A DNA stretch of 64,000 nucleotides from Asterella californica. Taxonomy: Eukaryota > Streptophyta > Marchantiopsida > Marchantiales > Aytoniaceae. The DNA lies in assembly GCA_036924285.1 (NCBI GenBank), contig JAYKYS010000007.1, positions 13,392,001 through 13,456,000 on the forward strand. Direction: 5' to 3'. The notes under the pieces are model-generated. The model saw only the letters and a program-made list of their open reading frames with translations. It searched no databases and had not been told where the DNA came from. Within the stretch, counting starts at the first letter, position 1. Every line of letters begins with the position of its first letter. Positions 9,010 to 20,858 of this stretch are shown in pieces. Both the position numbers and the translations under genes were made by a program.

Positions 9010-10200
9010 TTAGGTAGAAATAGAGGAAGAGAGGGGTAGAAATAGAGGAAGAGAAGATAAAGAGCAGACTATATGAGGCTCGCAAAATTCACAAAGGCAT
9101 CAATGCTAATGTCAGAAGGGCCTCAGGAGACAGCGCAGCAAACACAGAGAAGGCCCTCTAGGACACCAAAGTAGAAGAAGATACCCCAAGTGAAGGAAAC
9201 CGCGAAGTCGATGAAGCTGAAAAGGATACTAGGAAGCGGAGGCTCCACTCATCCACGACTACATCGCAATCAAGAGCGCACACACGACGTGCTCTCAAAG
9301 TCCAGGCTCAAGGACCACAGCCTGCCAAGGACTGTAACACTGACAGAGGAGAAAGTCAGAGCAAAACGAGAGTCAGAGACTACCACGAAATGAATACTTG
9401 GCGGCCCGATCTCCCCTGCAGACGATCATGAAGAAGGGAGGAAGGCGACAAGGCAAGCGAGGGCCACCGCTGCAACCTTCCGGGAAGCGTCAACGCGAGG
9501 AGGAGTAACACCCACCAGGCCTCGTCGAGCAGAAAGCACGATAGCAAGGAGAAGAATAATCCTGCCAGGATCTGTCACACGGCCTTCCGCCATAAGAAGC
9601 AGCCGAGATGGAAGAGGATCGAGAGAAACAAGTCGTTGAATCGCGCTCTCCACCCTTATTATCATGAGAGTTGGAGGGATCGGCAATGGTCAAAGGAGAA
9701 GAGGACAAGGAGGCTCACGACCTCCGCTAACCTGCACCTTCGTCCTAATCACAAACAAGCATCCTAAGCGGGAGGACAAGAGTAGTGGCGGGTGCACCAA
9801 GTCGGCCTACATCGGTCCTCATCGTCAGATTACCTACAAGAACAATCACACCTCGAGGACCAACCAACGCAGAAAACAAATTAGGGAGGACGAGAAGATC
9901 AGCTCGGCCAAGGCGATGAAGAAGAGCATCAAGAACACCACTACCCTGCACGTCGAGAACAAGAGGAGCAACAAGACGAAGAGGATCGACAATTCCGCCT
10001 CCCAACGTAGCAGACACAAGACTAGTGACAACAAGAGATTTAGGACGACGACGTCCGCCAAAGACACCCAGATGAGAGAGATAGAGGGCGATAGTCCTAA
10101 GTTTAGTGATAGTACGCTAACGTGGGACCCGAAGACGGGCCCTTGAGAGACCTACCAAGGCGGCAGCCTCTTTGCTTAGGACCCGGGTGTGGGTCCTCAG
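9010..10200 (+). other. unassigned region with interrupted open frames
   Basis: After a short direct repeat of TAGAAATAGAGGAAGAGA (two copies at about 9014-9052) one frame runs to about 9430 with a single internal TAG near 9154, giving a charged Ser/Arg/Lys-rich product. Another frame is open at 9664-10146 (basic, KR-rich). Composition is consistent with a decayed gag or nucleic-acid-binding protein, but I recognise no domain. Opposite-strand frames of similar length exist, so coding direction is uncertain. Confidence 0.25.
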
Positions 10201-10289
10201 GATGATCATCAGAGATAATAAAATTTCTGCGTGGCGTACCTTCGCCCTTCTCTTAAAAAATAAAGGAAAAAAAAGTAAAAATAAAGACG

Positions 10290-10973
10290 TCTGATGTTAA
10301 CTTGTCGCGCCATCATTCCTTGCGAGGAGTTCGTTGGTTGTTGTCCTGGGCCATCTCCTGGTCTATGAGTGTTGTTGCCTTCACCTTCAGCTTGCTTTCT
10401 TCTTTCGATAGAGGTGCTCGGCACTCCGTTGGGCCACTTTGGATTGGGAGATTTGTGCCATAGTCGTTCCTCCACCTAGAAGTGCTTGTTTCTCCAGAGC
10501 AGCTATTTGTCTCCCAAATGTAGCTAGATTTTTTGCCTCCATTCTTCATCTTCTTTTGGCTACTGCTGAAGCAGAGCGCGTTGCTCCATGTTATCCTGTA
10601 CGTGTCGTGTGTGTGAGATTCTCTCACCAAGGGACCTCTTTGTAGTCGCAATCAATTGAAATACAAAGAGTTCATCTTTGTGCCATGATACTCCTTCGTT
10701 TTCCCTCCCTGTTGAATTCTTTTTTTCAAATTACTCCACTGGTATCTATCCACTTCATGCTTTAGAGGAGATCTCCTCAAACCCGCAGGCGGATTCGAGA
10801 GGTATGAGGAAACTTTGCACAAAGTTCTCTCCATATTTCTCTTCCAATTTCTCCATAACCATCTCAAGGTGAAAAGAAACGTCTAAGTCCCCTAATCTCA
10901 CTAATTGCAATTTTACGGACGCTACCCGACAAAAATCAAAAGCCGTCTGCTGGTCCGACTTTAAAATACCGTC
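10290..10973 (-). pseudogene. possible decayed gag-like coding region
   Basis: On the reverse strand about 70 codons are open from 10973 to a TGA at 10755-10757, with protein-like sequence (FDFCRVASVKLQLVRLGDL and later MEKLEEKYGENFVQSFLIP). Further downstream, after frame breaks, come an Ala/Gln-rich coil (RMEAKNLATFGRQIAALEKQ) and a polar tail. No zinc knuckle is visible. No ATG begins the first piece, so it could also be an exon. I do not recognise a specific family. Confidence 0.3.
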
Positions 10974-12175
10974 GTTTCAGTTGACTTTGTAGTCGTATCT
11001 TGCATCAGTTTAAGAACCCACTGCGAGTCCGTAAGGGTCCTAAGACTTCTGTTGCAGTGGCACGAGAAGGTATTCCTGCCCGTTGCACAAATTTTTTCTG
11101 GTTTGTTGGTTTCTTTCTTTTCCTTGTGTAGTATATTTACGTTTCTTCCTGCACAACTAGATCGACTGCTTCGCCTTCCACGTCTGCAGAGCATAGTCGA
11201 TCCGCTGCAAGGATGAGCAAGAAATGTATCCTTTGTACATGCATATCGAACAGCGCGTCCGAACGCCTCGGTATACCCTACCTATTCTTGCGGATTTCAG
11301 TGGTATATATACACATACTACTTGGTCATTATCCCTGCATGGATTTTTGGTCAGAAGGGACATCCACATTTAACAGAATTTTTGTGAAGTTTGCGGACCG
11401 AAGCAAACATCTTAGCGTGTGAAATCTTCATGTTTGGTACCGCAACTGCAAGATCCACTCAACGCCCGGACCCCGGAGATGGAAATTTTGTCTGTGCAGC
11501 ATTAGGGCGAGGTCGAGGTTTTACCGTTCTTCACGGTTCGAAGTCAATCAAGTCTACCGACTGACTGAACACACTCAAAAGTCTCGCGGTTTGGATATAT
11601 ACACAATATTGGCTGACGACCTTCTTCTGTGCTTTTGAGCTGCTTTTACACGGATTACACCACCCCCTGCAGTTCCCCGCTCGCGAGAACTCGGGTTGCC
11701 CATCGACCCGCCCCACTTGACATGACCATCACAAGGCAACCCCTGCCGAAAGGTGAGTGGAACCTTGACCTGAATTTGCCAACACGGTAGGGGTGCTAGT
11801 GTGCCTGCTGACGTCCTACCGACCTAGAGAAATTATCGTGGAGTAAGTTCCCAGTGACTGGAGTGAAGAAGCAAACTTTCACAACTAGGTATCCTAAAAG
11901 TACTTTTCTTAGTAAAGTGCTCGTCTCATTCTTTCTGACAGCTTACATTCGAATTCATATGGACCACCGCATTCCATGAACATGTTCCATGCACATTGCA
12001 CATTCAGGGATCAGGTAGCAGTCGTATTATACCAGGCGAAGCATATTCAAGTGTTATTAAGTCTCAGTTCTTCTCATTCCTTCTGACGCCGATAACATTA
12101 GTTGGAAACGGTGTCCAAGCGTATGCAAAGACTACAGTAGTTCTTCTCTGCAAACGGTGGTGTTTTGGTACCAGG
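10974..12175. other. no gene recognised
   Basis: I find only short frames under 95 codons on both strands and no motif, repeat match or RNA gene. Part of it is probably the 3' flank of the reverse-strand gene at 12176-13234. Confidence 0.4.
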
Positions 12176-13234
12176 TCAATCTTTGATCCGGTACGTACCG
12201 TCTGCGGCTTCTTCGAAACTCGGAAGGGAATCTGCAGCATTTATCAGGACTTGCCCAGTTGGCACGACGCGTAAGAGCAGCATCTGGTTGTCGGGGTTGT
12301 CTTCATGGCTCTTGTGATCAGGCAGGTTGGCAAGATACCAGTTATGATCCATGCTTGGTCCAGAAGGTGGGAAGAGGCTATCTTTGATGAAATTGTTCAA
12401 CGTGTCGAGACTCATTGTCACCATCTGAGCCTGAGTATTGAGACTTGGTCCACTTTGGGACCCCTCACGATGACATAAGCAGGAACTTCCTCCTCCTTCC
12501 CTGCGCCAGTGTTACATCCTACAAGCACCAACCTCTCCTTCTCCTGATCCATGAGCTTCTCTTCCACTGTCACGACCACATCCTTTGAAGCCCCAACGAT
12601 GAGTTGGTTTGTTGTTGCTGGCCACCACAAGCGCTCGCGTCGTTCTTTCGAGTCTGCGTTAGAAAGGCGACTTTGAACGCAGTCAACGTATTGTGTATCA
12701 CAAGGTTTGTACTGAAGCTCAGTTGCACTTGTGGAACCATCTTTGACGAGCGTGAAATAACCATTTTCTTGGCACAGTTGATAACTCTCTCCCTCTCGTG
12801 AACTGGATAGTTCTGCACAGGGTCGACTGGAATCGATCCTTTTCGCCCAGCGCTGCAGAGCTAGGATGAAGGTCAAGGTGATCAGAAAATTCATCGTAAG
12901 CGAAGAGATCAAGTCAGTAGCACAAATAAGCCCACAGTCAGTCAGACTACCTGAAATAAGCGACAAGTTGAACGCATGTAGAATGCCGATGTACGTCACA
13001 AATACAGGGCCAGCATATATACTGACATCCAAGTTAGCGATGTGACTGCAGTCGAGTTGGGTGGTGTTCTAACTTCTCTACTATCGACGAAACGTCTTTG
13101 TGATTCATGACATAGACATTCAATTTGTACGTGAATCGCATGGTGGGACCAGTCATTGATAACCAACTGATAAAGAGCGCAATTGTTACGTCTGAGACGT
13201 TCATCTTCCCTGCAATGGTATCGTTTGTCTCCAA
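12176..13234 (-). CDS. putative spliced host gene for a small membrane protein
   Basis: Exon 1 starts at the ATG at 13234-13232 and runs to 13131 (METNDTIAGKMN, then a hydrophobic stretch). A GTACAA donor at 13130 and a GATGTCAG acceptor at 13022, with CTAAC as a possible branch point, define a 109-base intron. Splicing restores the frame into a 204-codon open stretch with a second hydrophobic segment (GPVFVTYIGILHAF) and then a soluble region with WWPATTNQLIVGASKDVVV. That frame stops at 12418. An overlapping frame (12424-12176) continues with protein-like sequence to DGTYRIKD, so either an unseen splice or a frameshift lies near 12430. I do not recognise the family. Coordinates span both parts. 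Confidence 0.45.
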
Positions 13235-14136
13235 TCTTCAAGATCATGCGTTAAATGATTTTGGATTGGAATCGATTCGTTTCTTCCCTAGAAATCTAGT
13301 TCGTTCGCGTATCTACTTGAATAGTTGTCAGAAGTGAAAGACTTATCGAGAAAATATATTTATACGTGCATCACTTCTGCTTCACCGAACATTCATCTCC
13401 GGATGCGGCGTGATTGCGGAGCGAGGGGGGAGGCGGAGAAGGGGGAGCGGAGGGTGAGTCAGACTGGGAGGCCGGTGAGGGTTAGGGTCGCAAAAAGAGA
13501 TCGACTTTGCTTAGCGAAAGACAGAGTTAATAGTTTTCTGTTAGTTAGGGTTGCGGTTTTCACCGGTTGAGGAAGCATATGGGTAGAGAGACAGGGTCTT
13601 GCGTGAAGTGCGACGGTGCTCCTTCGAGACACTCAATTTGTACGTGAATCGCGTGATGGGACCAGTCATTGATAACCAACTGATAAAGAGCGCAATTGTT
13701 ACGTCTGAGGCGTTCATCTTCCCTGCAATGGTATCGTTTGTCTCCAATCTTCAAGATCATGCGTTAAATGATTTTGGATTGGAATCGATTCGTTTCTTCC
13801 CTAGAAATCTAGTTCGTTCGCGTATCTACTTGAATAGTTGCCAGAAGTGAAAGACTTATCGGGAAAATATATTTCTACGTGCATCACTTCTGCTTCACCG
13901 AACAATCATCTCCGGATGCGGCGTGATTGCGGAGCGAGGAGGGAGGCGGAGAAGGGGGAGCGGAGGGTGAGTCAGACTGGGAGGCCGGGTGAGGATTAGG
14001 GTCACCAAAAGGGATCGACTTTGCTTAGCGAAAGACAGAGTTAATAGTTTTCTGTTAGTTAGGGTTGCGGTTTTCACCGATTGGAGAAGCGTATGGGTAC
14101 AGAGACAGGGTCTTGCGTGAGGTGCGACGGTGCTCC
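13121..14136. repeat. tandem duplication of exon 1 and upstream DNA, about 510 bp
   Basis: The unit from CAATTTGTACGTG to GCTCCTTCGAG occurs at about 13121-13628 and again at about 13629-14136, with few differences. It contains the first exon of the reverse-strand gene and its upstream DNA, so there are two exon 1 copies (ATG at 13234 and at 13747). The second copy's exon reads on into unrelated codons unless it is spliced. LINE-B begins directly after the second unit. Confidence 0.85.
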
Positions 14137-15069
14137 TTCGAGGATGTCCACGGAGGGAATGTCGCTCAGAGAGGAAGAAGAAGCAGAAATGGGGAGGGGA
14201 AGAGCTGCAAGGAAGGCATCAATGAGATGATGAGGTTTGGGACATTGCGGGATGATTCCCCGGATCAAGAAATAGATCTGGAAAAAAAGAGGAGACGAAA
14301 GGATTCTTTAAACCTGATCGATTCAAGAAGGGCTGGAAATCTCAACCGGAGCACCGCTACGGTTGAGGACCTTCATCACGCTAGCAAGAAACGTAACATG
14401 GAGAAAGAGGGTGATCAAGACGAGAATGGTCCGCTATCGGCAGGAGGAGCTACCACGGAAGCAAATGAAGCTTCGCCGGGAGGACCTGAGGTTGTGACCA
14501 TGGAGGGATCTGGGAAGGTGTGCCCCATCGCGTTTGCTCCGGAAGGCGAGGGAAGTGGCGGGGCGTGCACCTCGGGCGGAAAAGGCAACGTTGGGGTCCT
14601 CGATCCTTGGTCCATGGTGTCGGATGGCCGCCAGGAGGGAGCTGCTCTCCTCCCGGATCAGAGGATTGGGCCTGACAACCTCGCATCAGAAGTTGGGCCG
14701 TCGTCGATGCTGAACTCCTCGAATGCTCGGCAACCCTCCGATCCTACGCACCAGAAGTAGACATCAGGGGCAGAGGCCACTGCCGGGAATAGCTGGGCGA
14801 AGCCACTTAAAATCTTGGGGAAGAACGGTCAGAACCTTACCTAGAAGGACTTAACCCGTTGGAAGGCGCAGGGATGCCAGAAGAAGAACTGTTGGAAGCA
14901 ATTAGAAGCATTCAGAGAAATCAACAAGTTGAGGACTTCATACTGGGTGTGGTCGTCGACCTGGACATGAACCTCGTCGCCAGCCGGCTGTCTCTCCTTA
15001 AATCCAAAGTGGTCGTACTGTCGACTGCAATCCGTCTCGGGATGTCTTTGATGTATGGGCCTCAAGAAG
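14137..15069 (+). pseudogene. LINE-B ORF1 region
   Basis: One frame is open to TAG at 14758-14760; ATGs at 14227 and 14230 are plausible starts, giving about 178 codons of polar, Gly/Glu/Ser-rich protein with a KKRRRKDS basic patch. A second short frame at 14859-15069 (EEELLEAIRSIQRNQQVEDF) follows. By position, ahead of the endonuclease, this is the ORF1 region of LINE-B. The fold is not recognisable. It is interrupted at 15069 by the LINE-A insertion and continues at 18547. Confidence 0.5.
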
Positions 15070-18000
15070 GAGAAGCGGAAGGAGCTTGTGAAGGTAAAAG
15101 AGCGGAAGGAGCTTGTGAAGGTAAAAGAGGCTCAACAAGGAGGGTTCATTGCTTTCTTAAGAGATGGACGTGCTGTTGTTACACAAAAGAGACGAGATGC
15201 TTCCAAATAGCAATTTTTGACTCTTAGAGTTATGATGTGGAACATTCATGGGCTTACTAAGTCAAAGTACACAAGCGCTTTACCAATTTGGAACAAGGCT
15301 GATATCATCAACTTGGTGGAGACATGGGAACATGAAGGAAACAATGTACATGAGTTGGATGATTTTACTTTGATCGGCTCTACTTGGAACAAGCGCAAGC
15401 AACATAAAGGACGTGGTTTTGGAGGTATTGCAACTTACATCAGATCTTATTTGCATCAGCTTGTTGAAGTAGTTCTTCAGGATGTGGGTGGACAATATCA
15501 TTGGATTCGAGTTGGTGGAGAAAGTAGATCTGCATGTTATATCGCAATCTGCTATTTTGCACCTTTGAACATGTCTATCTATCATACTAGAGCATGTAGC
15601 ACGAGCCAACCTTTCCATCGTCTTTCTATTGATGTTTTGAGATATCAAGAGAAGGGCAAGGTCTTTGTGGTGGGAGAGTTCAATGCTAGAGTTTACACTT
15701 GCCAATTCACACAATTCTATGCTCTTGACCACTCCTCTATTCTTGAAGAAGATGATGATCCTACATGGTCCCGTGCCTCCTTAGATACATCCACCAATGA
15801 CATGAAAGAACACTTCTTGACCTTTGGAGCAATCTGTAGTTTGAAAATTCTGAACGGTACATCCCGTTTTCCTAGCTCTAACATGAAAACATACGTCTCT
15901 ACCTCTGGATCAAGCATAGTAGACTACCTCCTCTCCTCATCTCTTGATAGTTCCCTCATTTCAGCATTTGAAGTTTTGGATCTACAACCTGAATCTGATC
16001 ACACTCCTCTACTGTTCTCACTATCCTTGTCTAGCTCATTTGCACCTTACAAGTTGAAAGGTTTTGATGGGAGCAACACTACCTCTAGACTTTGTCTTGA
16101 TCACCGGAAAAGACATCTTTATCAAACTGCTCTAGAGAATTTGATATCTATTACACACTGGAGCCACAATCTTGACCAAAGAGATACACAATTGACGGAT
16201 GTCTTGAAGAAAATTGCAACTCGGTTTTTCTCTCAACACTCAAGCAAAAAGTTCAAAGGTAACCCTTGCAATGGCTGGTTTGATGAAGAGTGCAAACTTG
16301 CTCGGTTAAAGGCTCTAGACAAGGCTTGTGACTTGGAAGCAACAACCTTGTACAAGCAGTTGATCAAACGTAAGAAGAGAGCTTTCTTGAGAAAGAAAGG
16401 CTTGGAACTTGCTTTGGATTTTCAGAAGGATCCCAAAGCTTTTTGGAGACGTTTAGCATCTCGTCCAAGTTCACCAGGTCTTGATCCTTCAGCTTTGATG
16501 TCCTACGTTGAGCAACTTTACTTCTCTCCACATGCACCATGTATGCCACAAAGTGAAGGACTACCGCAGACCTTTTCAATGGACGAAGTACGACATCAGC
16601 TCAGTAGGCTTGCAAGTGGAAAAATCTGAGGATCTAGAAGGACTTTCTGCAGAGCTACTACAATGGGGAGGTGATTCTCTCATTCCTATACTTACCAAGC
16701 TTCTGAATGATGCTGCTGTACATGGTTTCCCTAAGAGTTGGTTCATGCGCAAAGTGATTCCCATCCACAAGTCGGGCAAGAAGGATGATGTTACCAACTA
16801 TAGAACTATCATGGTGGGCAACATCTTTGCCAAGTTGTATGGGAGCTTGCTAGGGAGAAAACTCAGTGTTTGGGCAGAAGGATCCAATGTGAGAGCTCGT
16901 TCACAAGCAGGTTTTCGTCCTACCTTTAGCACCATTGATCATATTCTTTGTCTTCGTGTTGCTTGGGAGAAGTCAAAAGGAAATGGTAAAGCTCTCTATG
17001 CTGCTTTTATCGACTACACAAAAGCTTTTGATAGGGTGCCTAGGAAGCTCTTATGGGACAGACTTGTTGCCATTGGTGTTCCTAAAGACATGATGGCAGC
17101 GGTTTCTAAACTCTATGAACGAGTTTATGTGAAGCTTACCTCGACACAATCAAAGGAGATCTTTAGCACTATTGGAGTCATTCAAGGTTGTCCTCTCTCC
17201 CCTACTCTATTTGGTATCTTCATCGATGACGTGGAGAAATGTGCTGAATTTGGAGGAGAAGGTGTGAAGTTGGGAATCTATATCATTCAAGCATTGATTT
17301 ATGCTGATGATATCATCCTTCTATCACGTGATCCTTTGAGTTTACAACGACATCTGGATGCTCTTGAGGTCTTTTTTGCAACAACATGCAGATGGAAGTG
17401 AACCTTTCGAAGTCCAAGGTGATGGTGGTGGGTTCAAAAGTGCGCCATTCTTTTCTCTACAAGGGCCAAGTTTTACAACAAGTGGAGAGTTACAAGTACT
17501 TGGGCATTGACTTCTCTCATAACTACAGTTGGGCTTTGTGCATTCATAAGAGAGTTGAAGCTGGTTACAAAGCTTTGTACTCTCTTTTGAATCGTTGTCG
17601 ACGTGCTCATCTCTTAGCATGGGATTTGAGAAAGTTTCTCTTCAGGAGTTTGGTTTTGCCTGTGATACTTTATGGTGTTCAAGTGTGGGGGCCTGGTGCA
17701 AGGAAAGGAGCTTGGGAACGTATCGAGAAGGTTCAAAAAGTGTTCTTACAAGTAGAGCTTGGTGTAAGATGCCAAACACCGTATGCTAAGCTCCTTGCTG
17801 AATCTGGTTGCTTATCCGTGGAAGCAGAAGCTCTTTACTTGACTATCATTTATGTCTCAAGAGTGAGATCTCTTGGAGAGACGAGATTACCTTGTCAAGC
17901 TCTGAGAGCTACATTCTTATTCGGTTGGTATGCTGATGTGGTGGCTTGGTGTGGAAAATGGAACATTTTTTTGGCGTGATTTTGACTTTCCACCTATTGC

Positions 18001-18540
18001 TCTTCGGGAGTTGATTCAGAAAAGGTTTTTACATGCTATATGGTCTCAACCCAAGACCAAGATGGCTTACTATCAGCAGCATGTCAACCCCATGTTGGTG
18101 TATTGTGAACAAGAGTACCTCCGGGCACCTATTTCAATCTCTCTTCGACATATCATCACTCAGCACCGCACTAGCTCTCATAGACTTGGCATTGAGGAAG
18201 GACATTGGCTAAACATTGTTAGGAGTGAACGGCTTTGTAGACTTTGTGATTTAGATCGGATAGAGGATGAGGATCATGTATTCATTGTATGTCTCTTGTA
18301 TGATGAGATTAGATGTAGACATAAGATAGTTGCTAGTGATTTCTATACACTTTTACGGATGTCAGCTCTCCCACTAGGGCTTTATATTAGAGATATAGTT
18401 TCTTGTCGTACCAATGCTCTTTTGCATTGATACGATCTCCTAGGGTTTCCTAGGCTCACATGTTGACTTTGTATTGTATTTTTTTCTGCCTTTTGACTCT
18501 TTGGGTCTTCCGGGCTTGATATTCATTCATTCATTCATTC
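15070..18540 (+). mobile_element. LINE-A copy inserted into LINE-B, 5'-truncated
   Basis: The insertion begins within the last third of ORF1 and ends in an (ATTC)n tail at 18521-18540. Flanks carry TCAAGAAG at 15062-15069 and 18539-18546, a probable 8-base target-site duplication (its first two bases may belong to the tail). The uninterrupted target is preserved on the reverse strand at 1027-1034. A 27-base direct duplication (15075-15101 and 15102-15128) sits at the truncated 5' end. Both 5' truncation and short duplications are typical of target-primed reverse transcription. Confidence 0.9.
15229..18430 (+). pseudogene. LINE-A ORF2 (endonuclease-reverse transcriptase), three frameshifts
   Basis: ORF2 starts ATGATGTGGAAC and encodes endonuclease motifs (WNIHGL, LVETW, VVGEFNAR, SDHTPLLF), an RT (AAFIDYTKAFDRV, GVIQGCPLSPTLF, YADDIILLS) and a C-terminal CRLCDLD...H...C finger. 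Compared with the copy at 34584-37779 there is one extra A in the A-run at 16620-16624, two extra T in the run at about 17371-17376 and an altered T-run at about 17967. All three lesions lie in homopolymers. The GDFN motif reads GEFN here, a change at a metal-binding position of this endonuclease family. The product would mediate nicking and reverse transcription. Confidence 0.9.
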
Positions 18541-20347
18541 AAGAAGATTGGTGAAGGGTTTGGGTGTTCAAATTACACAATTACGAATGCTCAGCGCAAG
18601 CCTGAGACAGGATAGAGAAGGTGGAAATCAAAATAAGTTGATGATGATGCAAAACACACTTAAAATCGCTTCGTGGAACATAAGAGGACTTGGCGACCCG
18701 CATCGCACGACCATCCTGCGCCGGTGGCTGGAGAGAAGATAGACATCCAGTTGACATCCTAGCCCTTCAGGAATTGAAAACAGAAGAGCAGAAATTAGAG
18801 CAGAACCTGAAAGTTCTTATGTCACGAGGACGAGAATAGTAGATTACACGGCCGGGGAAAAGAGAGGGGCTGCACTCCTCCTCCGAGATCACGTGGAGGT
18901 GATCGAACAGGGAGTTAGGGGGACGGGTCCGTGGCCTGGTGCCTCCTCAATTCTGATATCGGACGTATAGGAGTGGCGTCCATCTACGCACCTAACCAAA
19001 GGGAGGGAGGAGATAGCTATGGGATTGGTTAGGATCTCGGATGGCAGAGAGGAGGTGGTGGACTGGAATATGGTGGAACTCCCTGATGACAGTGTGGGCC
19101 CCTCTCCTTTGCTACATGGCAGTGAGCTAAGGCTGTGGAGGAACATCCTCCTCCAAGCGGATCTGGTGGATGCTTTCTTTTGTGCTCAGAAGAGAGAAGA
19201 GCCAGTGTTCACTAGGCAGGTGAGGTCAGGTGGTCGACACGACCAGGCTAGACTCGACAGGTGCTATTTCAACGACAGTGCTGAGTGGTGTGCTGAGATC
19301 CCCAAAATTGTTCACGACGGGAGGCAAACCCTCTCGGACCATATTCCCGTAGTGGTTTACATCAAACTTAAGGCGAGGGTTCAAAAGATATTAATGAAAG
19401 AGAAAAGGCTGGCCGGCAGAAGACACCCGGTATGGAGGCCGAGCTACAAAGACTGAGGTCTCTCGCCGTCAGCAACCCCTCGGTGACGATATCATTAGAG
19501 CTACAGGAGTTAGAAGGGAGGCTTAGAAGAAGGGAACATCAAGATGCTATCCTATGGAGGAAGAGGAGTCGTATCAAATGGATCCAGGAAGAGGAAGCCT
19601 CCTCTCGCTACTTCTTCGCCCACCTCAAAGCTAAACACGGTAGAGAAGCGTTGAAGGAAGTGAAACTCGGGAGCGGACTGACAACATATGACCACAAAGA
19701 GATTTTAAGTAGGGTGCACCAGTTCTACTCGGACCTTTACAGGGAAGACGAGGAGGTAACGCGGAACCACTCAAGAAGGGAGGAGGTAATGAAGCTGACC
19801 TTGAAATGGGTAACTGATGACGAAAATGCGCTTCTGGTGTGTCTCCTCTCGATGGAGGAACTGGAAAGCCTGGTTCTAAGGGGTCCCAAAGGAGAAGTCA
19901 CCGGGGTTCGATGACATCACGTATGAAGCACTGCAGGTGAGCTGGCCCTATGTAAAGGAGGAGTGCCTCGCGATGGTCTTGGAGTTCTTGAGGTCGAAGA
20001 AAATCGATGACAAGACTCTACAAGGCGTAATTAAGCTCATTCTTAAAGAGGGAGAGAAGGCTGACCTCGGGAACTGACGATCGATCACTCTTCTAACTGT
20101 AACCTACAAGTTTCTAAGCAAGCTCCTGGCTGAAAGATTGAAAGCTGTTATCGGGAATGTGGTTGACGATCAACAAACGGGGTTCATTAAGGGGAGGGAC
20201 ATCTACGACAATATACTAAGCTACAAGTTGGGGCAGGAATGGGCCGAAGCGAAGAAGCTGTCTACGTTGTTCCTCAAGCTCGACTTCACGAAGGCTTATG
20301 ATAGGGTTTTTCAAGACTACCTTTGGGATACTATGGCCCACATATAG
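18541..20347 (+). pseudogene. LINE-B ORF2 fragment: endonuclease, linker and RT fingers/palm
   Basis: This continues the LINE-B interrupted at 15069. Motifs in order: ASWNIRGLG near 18670, then after a frameshift near 18737 (GAGAGAAG for GAGAGAG) the C-terminal half of the endonuclease (RLDRCYFND, SDHIPVVVYIKLK), a linker with REHQDAILWRKRSRIKW, then RT blocks DQQTGFIKGRDIYDNILSYK and LKLDFTKAYDRV. It stops at 20347 before the YADD box. Several stops and frameshifts make it a pseudogene. The motif set fits plant L1-type LINEs. Confidence 0.8.
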
Positions 20348-20619
20348 AGAAGAGATTGAGCTAGTTAAGATGACTGATTGGCAATTTTGAATTAATTGTG
20401 ATTCTTGAGTTGCGAGATCAAGTTAAAGATGTACAAAGAAGAAATCTTGATGTTTGGTCGAGTTTTGAGTGAGCTCTTCAAGACGAGTTTCTCAAAGAGG
20501 ATTCTGAGAGGGTTACTAGGAGGAAATTTCTAGACTAGGTTGAGCAGCAACCTGACCTTGCGATGGGATTGAACGAGCTGTTGAGAGAATTCGATCATAG
20601 AAGTAAGCAGCTTTCAGTG
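20348..20619 (+). pseudogene. gag-like relic, second copy
   Basis: Duplicate of 3112-3383, differing by a few substitutions. The same interrupted frame is present, and the assignment is equally uncertain. Confidence 0.35.
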
Positions 20620-20858
20620 GAACAACATAGATAAATACGAAATCACTTGCACAAGCGTACTAGTGCTTGAAAAAGATAAATAACATACTATCAACCTACT
20701 ATGACTCAAAATATATAACATAAATAGTGTTAACATCATATGCAAAAGTGTCAAACATATGCATAAAAGACTAGAAGTAATATTGAGTTAACTTCTAGAA
20801 CTACTAAACTCAAGTGTCGGAGTAGAAGTTTAGCATGTAGCCGCCAAGTAGCACGACA
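20620..20858 (-). repeat. LTR-S fragment, inverted, second copy
   Basis: Duplicate of 3384-3622. The outer LTR end reads GCACGACA here instead of GCGCGACA, a one-base difference. Confidence 0.75.

Noticed and set aside
9745..10067. reverse-strand hydrophobic open frames
   Set aside because: They overlap a long KR-rich + strand frame, and neither has a recognisable domain; hydrophobic antisense of a basic-residue frame is expected.
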